Assembly: GCA_964467615.1 (NCBI GenBank)
Contig: CAYXRK010000097.1
Coordinates: 1 to 17,351, forward strand
Reading direction: 5' to 3'
DNA length: 17,351 nucleotides
Source of the DNA: CAYXRK01 sp964467615
GTDB taxonomy: Bacteria; Hydrogenedentota; Hydrogenedentia; Hydrogenedentales; GCA-2746185
This document shows positions 1-7,086 of the stretch, in pieces. The position numbers and the translations under genes were made by a program. Each line of letters begins with the position of its first letter. The stretch's first letter is position 1. The notes under the pieces are model-generated. The model made no database searches, was not told the DNA's origin, and saw nothing but the letters and a program-made list of their open reading frames with translations.

Positions 1-23
1 TTCATCACATCTTATAAGGCAAC

Positions 24-42
24 GGGAGGACCGTCATGAATG
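24..42 (+). promoter_or_regulatory. Ribosome binding site serving two overlapping ATG starts
   Basis: A GGGAGG Shine-Dalgarno sequence at 24-29 precedes two ATG codons in different frames: ATG at 36 (6-nt spacing) and ATG at 40 (10-nt spacing), overlapping as ATGAATG. Only the ATG at 40 is in frame with the long protease gene in this sequence. The frame from 36 stops at TAA 99-101 after 21 codons. The better-spaced start is therefore the one that does not read through, which makes the assignment here unusual. A TTATAA-like stretch lies at 12-17, but too little upstream sequence is present to call a promoter. Confidence 0.7.
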
Positions 43-3000
43 CGCGCAAAATCGTTCGGGTCGTTGTTATTGCTGCTGTTTGCGGGGGGGGGGGCAGCTA
101 ACGCCCAGGACCCGCTGACCGCCGCCAACCGCCGCGGCCAGACGCCGTTCTTCTACGGCGAAAACGGCGAACGCGTCGACCTCGACCTCTCCACCGAGAA
201 AATCGGCGTCACCTTCCGCAACCCCATGCGGGTGCGCCAAATCGAACAGCAAGTCGGACTTGATCCCCGTCTGTACCGCCCCGGTGTCGACCAGCGCCAA
301 TTCGACGATGACATGGGGCGCTCGGTCGTCCTCAAACTCACCGACCGCCAGAACGCCGAGTCGGTCGCCAGCGTCGCGCTCGGCCTGCTGTCCAACGGCG
401 ACGTCGAGGCCGTCCACCCGGTGTACCAACCGATCGGGCGCGACGGCGCATCGCGCAGTGGCGATTCGCTCCTCACGAACTACATCAGCGTGGTCGTGTC
501 CGCAAGCACCCCGCGCGACCAAGTCCTCGCCATGTTCGCCGAGGACGCCGCCGACATCATCTCCACGTCCGACTACTCCCTCATTGGCAAAATCGGCTAC
601 CGCATCCGCATCGACGCCGACATCGCCTCCACCCGCGGCGACGACGCCCTCACCATCGCCAACCGCTACCACGAATCGCCGCTAGTCCTCCACGCCACCC
701 CCAACTTCGCCCCGCTGTATCAGGTAATGCAGTCCCCGTTGGAGCCAAACGACCCGCGCTATCGATACGTCGATGAAGATCCGATCGCATCGGGCAACCA
801 ACTCGAAGGGCCTCTGAACGATCCCAGGTGGTATTGGTGGAAGTACGACGCGAATGATAACGATCCAAGCGGCATCAACGCGGCCGAAGCGTGGTTTTTG
901 GCATACGGTAACTGGGGGCCGACAGGACTGGGGGCGGCTACCGAGATCGTTGTCGCGGCCTTGGACAACGGCGTTACATTCGACTATGGGGGATTCGGGA
1001 ACCCGACGAATGGCGTCCAATATAAGATCGGAACGCTGCCGCCACAGGACCTGGAAGGACACAACGATATCAACGGGCGTCTGTGGCAGAACACCCTCGA
1101 GACCTACGTTGCCCCACCAAATCCAGCAGTGGACGACGACCACAACGGTTACATTGACGACCGGTTCGGATGGGATTTTGCTGGTGTCGATCCCACGGCC
1201 CCGCCCCCGGCGAACGGCCCGCCGGGAGACTACATCCCTTTCCCCGACGAGTACGACAATCCGATCTTCAATCTGGCGCGCGAACACGGTACCAAGACCG
1301 CCTCAGTGACCGCGGCCGATACAAACAATAGTGTCGGGATTCCCGGTATCTGCCCCTCGTGCAAGATCATGCCGATCCGCTTCCACGTGAGCAACTTTAA
1401 TGAGGACCCGGTTGACTATTCACCCGTAGACCTTTTTTTCGCGGGCCGCGCGGAAATGGCCCTCCGGTACGCGGCCGACAACGGGGCCGAGGTCGAGTCG
1501 CTCATGATGTTGTTCGAGACCTACGACCCGTTGATACACACCGCGATACAGTACGCCCGGGCCAAGGGTCTCGTCATTTGCGCGCCCGCGGGCAACTTCC
1601 ATCTCTCGCTCGACGCCCGGCCCCAATACCCGGCCTCGCTGATCGAGGTCATCACCGCCGGCGCGTCCGATCCCTATGGCGAACGGGCGTATTTCGAGTA
1701 CTACGACCCGGCGATTCCGACCGACATGCGCACTGCGAAGGCGTCGAGCTACGGCTGGGCCGTGGACGTGATGGTGCCATCATCGGGCAGCATAAACCCG
1801 TTGAACCCCACACAACATACCAAGTATGGCTTCCCGAGAATCGCGCCAGTAGACTTCTATACAGGGGAATTGAAAGAGGCGTGGATAGGATACGACGGGT
1901 GGGCCCTCGGTTCCGGCACGTCCTCGGCCGTGCCGCAAATTTCCGGCGTCGCGGGCCTCATGCTCACCGTCGAACCGCGTCTTAGCCACACGGAAATCCA
2001 ATTCGGCATGATGTTGACCGCCAACGACCTCGAGTACGATCGCGACAATGACGGGGACGGCGTGAAGGATGATGAGCACGCTGGAGTTGGCCGCGACTAC
2101 TACACCGGCTACGGGCTGGTGGACATGGCCGACGCGGTCGACTGGGTCAAGAAAACGAAGATCCGCCATTGGGATCCCGATACCGACTCCGTCCTGGAGT
2201 GGCGGGTGCCGGATTCCAATCGGCCGGGCGGAGAGCGCAGCATCATGTCGCTAACGTACTACAAAGACCTGACACCGCCGGATCCCGACATGCCCTTAAT
2301 CAAGGGCGGCGACTTGTTCATCGAGGGCAAGATCAATACCAACGCCACGGATACCGAACTCACCGCGGAGGGGAAACCGGGCGAGTGGGTATGGACTAGT
2401 GGCGGCGTGAAACTCGCCCGGCTTGACCCCGACTACATCACGGACATCGGATTACCGAGCGACTTCGCCTGGCCAACGCTGCATCTAAAGGGAACGACAC
2501 ACATCTATTCGAACGGCACACCACCCAGCGGTTCGAAGATATTTAGCCATCAGGACCCTGTATACGGAACGATTATCGACGGATGGATCAACCCCCCGGG
2601 CGACACTACCGCGGGCGACTTTTATATGCGCGGTAGAAACTATCGCGGCGCTGAGGTCGATGGAGACAGGTACAACGAGACGCATATCCGTACGGTTGGG
2701 CCAGGAGGCACAGCAAACGGATATGAGTACTCTGAGATTACCGACGTGCTGACGGACACCATTAATCCTCTGCAGGACGGCGACATCATCCAGGTGTGGC
2801 CAAGATCGACTCCCTACGCCCCGATAACCTTCCCCACGCCGGCGAAGAGTGTCGTCATCCGCTCGGCGTATCCGAACGACCCCACAACGGTCGCGACCAC
2901 GATCATCCAGGCCGGGCCCGGTCAACGAGCGGTTACGTTCAGCGGCAACGAGACGGCAGATAGCGCACTGATCGGGTTTACGATTCAAGGTGATGGCTCG

Positions 3001-4479
3001 CCTAACTCCGGCGGCATCTACGGCGATAACACTCACGCCCGCATTCTTTACAATTTGTTCATCAACAATAAACGAACCGGTGACGGCGGGGCCATCAACA
3101 GCGTCGCGGGCCTCATCGAAGGCAACCGGTTCGGCGCTACTGGCCAAGGCAATCAGGCGCAGAACGGCGGCGCGCTTATCTATTGTGACGGTACCGTGCG
3201 CAAGAACTGGTTTGAAGAAAACTTTGCCACCAATACCGGAGGGGCAGCCTACGAGTGTGACGGAACCATTGTTCAGAATTTCTTTTACAAGAACAACGCG
3301 ACCGTGAACGGAGGCGCATTGGCTAATTGTGACGGCTACATTCTGAGTAACGTCCTCGCAAGCAATTGGTGTAGCTCGGGCAACGGTGGCGCCATGCAAA
3401 ACTGCGATGCCATCCAGATAGAGCAAAACACCATTTTCAAGAACTATGTCTACGGGAGTGGGAACCGGGCCGGGGGCATTGCCAACTCCGCAGTCACCGG
3501 AAATTTCCGCAACAATATCCTGTGGGGAAATACGAAAAACGGCCCGCCCCCGCCAGGGACCAGCATACTGGCGCAACTTTACAATAGTTCCACGATTAGC
3601 TATTCATGCGTGGAACTGGGGTCGACGGCCAACAATAACATCGCTAGCGATCCGTTGTTCGTCTCCACGACGTTCGTACCGCCGACCTACTTCGAGGACA
3701 CGTTCTCGAATAGCCAGCTAGATAGTTGGACAAATGCACCAAATTCATCGTTCTCGGACAATGGCTCGTACTTAAGACACGATAAGAGCACGAATGACGC
3801 CAGCCCGGTCACGAACCAAGTCTACGTCGGTGCGCTAATGGAAGAGACGCGGCACATCTGGTTCTCCTACATGCGCGAGACGGATTCCGAAGCGAACAAG
3901 GCCGCAACGGTACACTTCCGTTGGGCGAACTGGCCCGATACGATCGGCATCAAGATCCTCCCGACGAGCATCATCCTCTTCCAGACCAAGGCCGGAACGA
4001 CGACGACGCTGGGTACAAAGACCGTTAACTCCGACACCAACAAGTGGTACGAGATAACGATTATTTCCGAGGGCCCCTACGTCCAGATTTGGCGCGCCGA
4101 ACCAGGCAACGCCCCTGAGCTGCTTCTGCAAGACGGCGTCGACCACTTGGCAATGAACAGGTTCTACTTCTCCGTCGAGCACAGGGCCCATTTCCGCTTC
4201 GACGACGTATCTTGGCGCTCCCCGGCGAATCTGGAAGATTTCTTGAAGCTGAGCAGCGGTTCGCCGTGTTTGGACAGAGGGCAAACTGACCTGCAGCCAA
4301 CATTCCCCTTCGATCCCGTCCCGTTCAATGATTTCGATGACCACATGGGGCCATTGGACGCCCCGGATCCAGAGCCGGGCAAGGATCCTTTGATCCCCAA
4401 CGACGCTCCGGAACGAGAAATGGGCGCGGATGAGTTCACGACGGGTCCTGGGTTTGTCTACTGGTGGAAGAACCTCTAG
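40..4479 (+). CDS. Secreted S8 (subtilisin-like) serine protease with C-terminal parallel beta-helix and jelly-roll insertion
   Basis: This is a predicted exported endopeptidase of 1479 residues. Residues 1-24 form a signal peptide (leucine-rich core, likely cleavage after ANA, before QDP). Residues about 25-230 resemble a subtilase propeptide region. The S8 catalytic domain spans about 290-710: Asp309 in ALDNG, His416 in REHGT, oxyanion Asn519 in PAGN, and Ser628 in GTSSA; the GYGLVDMADAV ending is typical of the family. Residues 674-685 are an Asp-rich, calcium-loop-like segment. About 715-900 is an unrecognised, probably beta-rich region. About 905-1208 is a right-handed parallel beta-helix with regular GGA and CDG coils, ending in DPLFV. 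About 1209-1397 looks like a concanavalin/LamG-type jelly roll, and the tail has GSPCLDRG and GADEF motifs. All catalytic residues are present, so it is probably active. The substrate is unknown. It is followed closely by a second beta-helix gene. The start is uncertain because of the G11 tract at 84-94. Confidence 0.88.
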   Translation: MRAKSFGSLLLLLFAGGGAANAQDPLTAANRRGQTPFFYGENGERVDLDLSTEKIGVTFRNPMRVRQIEQQVGLDPRLYRPGVDQRQFDDDMGRSVVLKLTDRQNAESVASVALGLLSNGDVEAVHPVYQPIGRDGASRSGDSLLTNYISVVVSASTPRDQVLAMFAEDAADIISTSDYSLIGKIGYRIRIDADIASTRGDDALTIANRYHESPLVLHATPNFAPLYQVMQSPLEPNDPRYRYVDEDPIASGNQLEGPLNDPRWYWWKYDANDNDPSGINAAEAWFLAYGNWGPTGLGAATEIVVAALDNGVTFDYGGFGNPTNGVQYKIGTLPPQDLEGHNDINGRLWQNTLETYVAPPNPAVDDDHNGYIDDRFGWDFAGVDPTAPPPANGPPGDYIPFPDEYDNPIFNLAREHGTKTASVTAADTNNSVGIPGICPSCKIMPIRFHVSNFNEDPVDYSPVDLFFAGRAEMALRYAADNGAEVESLMMLFETYDPLIHTAIQYARAKGLVICAPAGNFHLSLDARPQYPASLIEVITAGASDPYGERAYFEYYDPAIPTDMRTAKASSYGWAVDVMVPSSGSINPLNPTQHTKYGFPRIAPVDFYTGELKEAWIGYDGWALGSGTSSAVPQISGVAGLMLTVEPRLSHTEIQFGMMLTANDLEYDRDNDGDGVKDDEHAGVGRDYYTGYGLVDMADAVDWVKKTKIRHWDPDTDSVLEWRVPDSNRPGGERSIMSLTYYKDLTPPDPDMPLIKGGDLFIEGKINTNATDTELTAEGKPGEWVWTSGGVKLARLDPDYITDIGLPSDFAWPTLHLKGTTHIYSNGTPPSGSKIFSHQDPVYGTIIDGWINPPGDTTAGDFYMRGRNYRGAEVDGDRYNETHIRTVGPGGTANGYEYSEITDVLTDTINPLQDGDIIQVWPRSTPYAPITFPTPAKSVVIRSAYPNDPTTVATTIIQAGPGQRAVTFSGNETADSALIGFTIQGDGSPNSGGIYGDNTHARILYNLFINNKRTGDGGAINSVAGLIEGNRFGATGQGNQAQNGGALIYCDGTVRKNWFEENFATNTGGAAYECDGTIVQNFFYKNNATVNGGALANCDGYILSNVLASNWCSSGNGGAMQNCDAIQIEQNTIFKNYVYGSGNRAGGIANSAVTGNFRNNILWGNTKNGPPPPGTSILAQLYNSSTISYSCVELGSTANNNIASDPLFVSTTFVPPTYFEDTFSNSQLDSWTNAPNSSFSDNGSYLRHDKSTNDASPVTNQVYVGALMEETRHIWFSYMRETDSEANKAATVHFRWANWPDTIGIKILPTSIILFQTKAGTTTTLGTKTVNSDTNKWYEITIISEGPYVQIWRAEPGNAPELLLQDGVDHLAMNRFYFSVEHRAHFRFDDVSWRSPANLEDFLKLSSGSPCLDRGQTDLQPTFPFDPVPFNDFDDHMGPLDAPDPEPGKDPLIPNDAPEREMGADEFTTGPGFVYWWKNL
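84..94 (+). repeat. Homopolymeric G11 tract in signal-peptide codons
   Basis: Eleven consecutive G residues lie inside the region encoding the signal peptide of the protease. At this length the downstream frame is open from ATG 40. With ten G residues it would instead be open from ATG 36, and with twelve from neither ATG. Long G runs near the 5' end of surface-protein genes are classic slipped-strand mispairing sites, but they are also typical places for assembly or sequencing error. Confidence 0.9.
3184..3411 (+). repeat. Beta-helix coil repeat with stacked Cys-Asp positions (protein-level)
   Basis: Within the protease gene, cysteine codons begin at 3184, 3256, 3328 and 3403, giving Cys1049, 1073, 1097 and 1122 with spacings of 24, 24 and 25 residues. 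Each is followed by Asp, and in three of the four coils by Gly, and each coil also contains a GGA turn and an N-x-F or N-x-x-F element. This regular period is what one turn of a right-handed beta-helix needs, so equivalent residues should stack along the helix. Confidence 0.7.
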
Positions 4480-4489
4480 GGGCAAAACC

Positions 4490-6658
4490 ATGAATACACA
4501 AATTGTGATTCTAGTCGTTGCCGCTACTTTGTGCGCTGAAGTAGAAGGAGCGACGTGGTACGTGAATCTGGCCAATGAGAGCGGTATCGAGGATGGGCAA
4601 ACTTGGCAAAGTGCATTCAATACGATTCAGCCCGGGATTGACGCGGCATCTGATAGCGGGGGAGGAGAAGTGTGGGTCGCAAGGGGAACTTACGATGAAA
4701 TACGTTCTAGCTTCGTGTCTGATCCTCCGCTCGAAACGAATGCTTTGGTACTAAAAGAAGGTGTTCAAGTGTTTGGAGGATTTGCTGGATTTGAAACGGA
4801 GATCGACGCCCGTGATTGGATCGCAAACGAAACCATTATTGATGGCTCGAAGGCCAACGATGGAAGCCCATCGAGCATTGTTGTGTATATAGCGACCAAC
4901 GGACTATTGGACGGCTTCACCATTACTTCTCGGCTTACTCAAGTTGATGAGGCTGAATCGAGAGGGATTGCGGTGGTTTCCGGCCAACCAACAATACGCA
5001 ATTGCACAATATGGGGTCAGCGTGCCCAGGACGGGGCTGGATTAACTTCTGGTATTTCTCCGTTCAACGAACCCCCACTCATCATCGAGAATTGTACGTT
5101 TCTCGGAAACACTGCAGATCAACGTGGTGGTGCAATTATCGCTAGTGGCTACGTACGAATAGTGGATAGCATCTTTCGAGAAAACACGGCAGGTGACGTT
5201 GGTGGAGCCATTCGCTGCGAGACTGCTGTAAATAACATCGAGATATTGAACTGTACGTTCGAGAACAATCGAGCCGGCAGCGGCGGCGCAATAAATGGGG
5301 GTAGCGGGCAACGGTTGATCCGGAATTGTGCGTTCATTCGGAATCAAGCCACCAACTCCGGAATTAAACAGATCAACATAGGCGGTGCGTTGGGCTTTGG
5401 AGGAAACAATCAGATTGTCAATTGCGTGTTCATTGGGAATACGTCAGGCACGTTCGGCGGAGCGATCGGGGCAGGTGGCCAGATAATTGACAGTGAATTC
5501 ACGACGCATGTGGCGATTCAGAATTGCACGTTTTCGGGGAACGTGGCGGGGGTGTCGGGCGGGGCAGTTTATTTCGACACCGTGGACCGGGAAATCCGGA
5601 ATTCCATACTCTGGGGAAACAGTCCCGACGAGATTGTCCCTGTCAATGGCGGGGTCATGAATTACTCGATCGTTGCAGGCGGCCAGGAAGGCATCGGCAA
5701 CATCGACGCGGATCCGCTGTTCGTCGACGCCGCGAACGGGGACCTGCACCTGCGCGCGGGCTCGCCCGCTATTGATTCGGGGTCGATGGATCCATTCGTC
5801 GTATGGCACGTCACCATCCCCCCGCCCGAGACCGACCTCGACGGCGTCACCCGCCCCCAAGGCGCGGGCATCGACATGGGCGCCTACGAAGCCATCCCCT
5901 CCGGCGAAGGCGAGGGTGAAGGTGAAGGTGAGGGTGAAGGCGAAGGCGAAGGTGAAGGCGAGGGTGAAGGTGAGGGTGAACTCAGTTTATGCGAGTTTCT
6001 CGATAGTTCCGCGACGGTATTGGAAGATTTTCAAACCGAGTTCAACGCGCCCGACGATCTCGACAACGACGGTGTACCCGAAGCCGCCATGCTCGAATTG
6101 CTCAACGCGCTCGCGTGCGGCTTCGATCCCGAGGACCCCGCCGCCGCCGATCTCGCCGGGGCCATCGCCGAAGCCTTCGACGCAAACCAACTCGCGCTCG
6201 AATCCAAAGGCCCGGACCTTTCACCGTACATCGATCTCATCACCGCGCTCGCCGCGATCAGCCAAGCGCAGCAAGACGCGCTCGGACAACTCGTCGAAGA
6301 TGCGGGCGGCATCCTCGACGCCGAACTCTTCTCGGTCAGTTGCGCCGAAGGCGATTGCACCGCCGCAGCCATCGCCCCCGCCGACACCGAACCCCTAACC
6401 GGCCCCGCCGACCTCGACGCCGACGGCACGACCAACGCCGCCGAATACGCCAACGTCATCACCACCGGCGGCGCCATCACCGACTTCATCAACGCCGCCA
6501 CCGACCCCGCCAATGACGGCACCTGCGACCCCACCCCCGGCTGCTTCGGCGCAAGCCCACAGGTGCATCGGCTGGAAGCCCATACCACGGACGCCGGCCT
6601 ATTGCTGGCGTTGTTGATTTTCGCGCTGGGAACCGCCAGACACCGCGCGGCCAAGTAG
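4490..6658 (+). CDS. Surface parallel beta-helix protein with (GE)13 linker, EF-hand-like loops and C-terminal anchor
   Basis: This is a predicted exported, probably surface-attached protein of 722 residues; its ligand is unknown. ATG 4490 is chosen because AGGGG at 4478-4482 sits 7 nt upstream and the product begins with a good signal peptide (hydrophobic core VILVVAATL, likely cleavage near VEGA). An in-frame start at 4430 would bury that peptide. Residues about 30-470 are right-handed beta-helix coils with the repeated pattern NCxFxxNxAxxxGGA, like polymorphic outer-membrane protein repeats, ending in DPLFV, GSPAIDSG and a GAY motif. Residues 472-497 are 13 Gly-Glu pairs. The Ala-rich C-terminal part carries two EF-hand/dockerin-like loops (Asp523/525/527 and near Asp641), a GCFG motif, a short hydrophobic segment at 702-716 and a basic tail. 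It lies 10 nt after the protease gene, so the two are probably co-transcribed. Base composition changes sharply inside the gene near 5550. Confidence 0.85.
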   Translation: MNTQIVILVVAATLCAEVEGATWYVNLANESGIEDGQTWQSAFNTIQPGIDAASDSGGGEVWVARGTYDEIRSSFVSDPPLETNALVLKEGVQVFGGFAGFETEIDARDWIANETIIDGSKANDGSPSSIVVYIATNGLLDGFTITSRLTQVDEAESRGIAVVSGQPTIRNCTIWGQRAQDGAGLTSGISPFNEPPLIIENCTFLGNTADQRGGAIIASGYVRIVDSIFRENTAGDVGGAIRCETAVNNIEILNCTFENNRAGSGGAINGGSGQRLIRNCAFIRNQATNSGIKQINIGGALGFGGNNQIVNCVFIGNTSGTFGGAIGAGGQIIDSEFTTHVAIQNCTFSGNVAGVSGGAVYFDTVDREIRNSILWGNSPDEIVPVNGGVMNYSIVAGGQEGIGNIDADPLFVDAANGDLHLRAGSPAIDSGSMDPFVVWHVTIPPPETDLDGVTRPQGAGIDMGAYEAIPSGEGEGEGEGEGEGEGEGEGEGEGEGELSLCEFLDSSATVLEDFQTEFNAPDDLDNDGVPEAAMLELLNALACGFDPEDPAAADLAGAIAEAFDANQLALESKGPDLSPYIDLITALAAISQAQQDALGQLVEDAGGILDAELFSVSCAEGDCTAAAIAPADTEPLTGPADLDADGTTNAAEYANVITTGGAITDFINAATDPANDGTCDPTPGCFGASPQVHRLEAHTTDAGLLLALLIFALGTARHRAAK
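5903..5980 (+). repeat. 13-copy hexanucleotide tandem repeat encoding (Gly-Glu)13
   Basis: The unit GG(C/T)GA(A/G) is repeated 13 times in frame, with changes only at third codon positions. It encodes an acidic, flexible 26-residue linker between the beta-helix and the C-terminal anchor region of the surface protein. Gains or losses of whole units would keep the frame and change only linker length. The mixed third positions suggest either age or selection against slippage. Confidence 0.95.
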
Positions 6659-6858
6659 CCTCTCGGAACAGTCGATTCAGCGCCGAAAATCGGCCCACTC
6701 CTCGAAGCATAGGTCAACACCCGGTACTACTTATACGGGACGGTCTCCTGACCGGATATTGGCCCCGCGACGCCGGCACACGGGCGGCCCCCTGTCCTCC
6801 CGCGGACGCCCTGACGATAGTTCACTCGTTAGGATTTCGGTTGGTTTGATTCGTTCCC
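6659..6858. other. Non-coding stretch after the surface-protein gene
   Basis: About 200 nt with no convincing gene on either strand. A small stem-loop, GCCGA/TCGGC with an AAA loop, lies at 6682-6694, but no T-run follows it, so it is not a convincing intrinsic terminator. Nothing else recognisable was seen before the promoter at 6859. Confidence 0.5.
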
Positions 6859-6888
6859 TTGACGAAAACCGCCTACCCGTGGTATATT
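6859..6888 (+). promoter_or_regulatory. Sigma-70-type promoter for dnaG-rpoD
   Basis: A TTGACG -35 element at 6859-6864 and a TATATT -10 element at 6883-6888 are separated by 18 bp. Each matches the sigma-70 consensus at five of six positions. Transcription should start near 6895, leaving a leader of about 190 nt before dnaG. It is the best promoter match I found in the window and points toward the housekeeping pair. Confidence 0.7.
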
Positions 6889-6894
6889 TTTGAC

Positions 6895-7086
6895 TGGATT
6901 GACAGGCGTGGGGCGGAGCTACGCGCCTAGGTGGGAACGCTGCGGGCTCGTGTGGGCTGACTTTTTGTATGTCCGGTCAATGTTCCGGGGGACAGGGCGA
7001 TGTGCGTCCGCGAATTTTTCGCGAAGCACGTGCATTGCGTGGGCGAACCAACCGCGAGAAGTACGACGCATTTCTAGCTCTGTAGA
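6895..7086 (+). other. Long untranslated leader of dnaG with possible structure
   Basis: From the predicted transcription start to dnaG there are about 190 nt without a supported gene. Visible structure includes AGGCG/CGCCT pairing near 6904-6928, a perfect CGCGAA/TTCGCG hairpin with a TTT loop at 7009-7023, and the palindrome GCACGTGC at 7026-7033. I do not recognise a known riboswitch, tRNA, SRP RNA or 6S RNA. It may be a regulatory leader or contain a small RNA. Confidence 0.4.

Noticed and set aside
4430..4489. Upstream start for the surface beta-helix protein
   Set aside because: It would add 20 residues before a clear signal peptide and overlap the protease gene; ATG 4490 has an AGGGG site 7 nt upstream.
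5903..5980. Tandem repeat as a CRISPR array
   Set aside because: The units are 6 bp, contiguous, without spacers, and in frame as Gly-Glu codons.
6899..6904. Perfect TTGACA -35 element
   Set aside because: No -10 element is found 16-18 bp downstream, and it lies just past the better promoter at 6859-6888.
6895..7086. tRNA, SRP RNA, tmRNA or 6S RNA in the dnaG leader
   Set aside because: No T-loop consensus, SRP tetraloop/GGAAGGAAGCAG-like core or other family signature could be found by eye.
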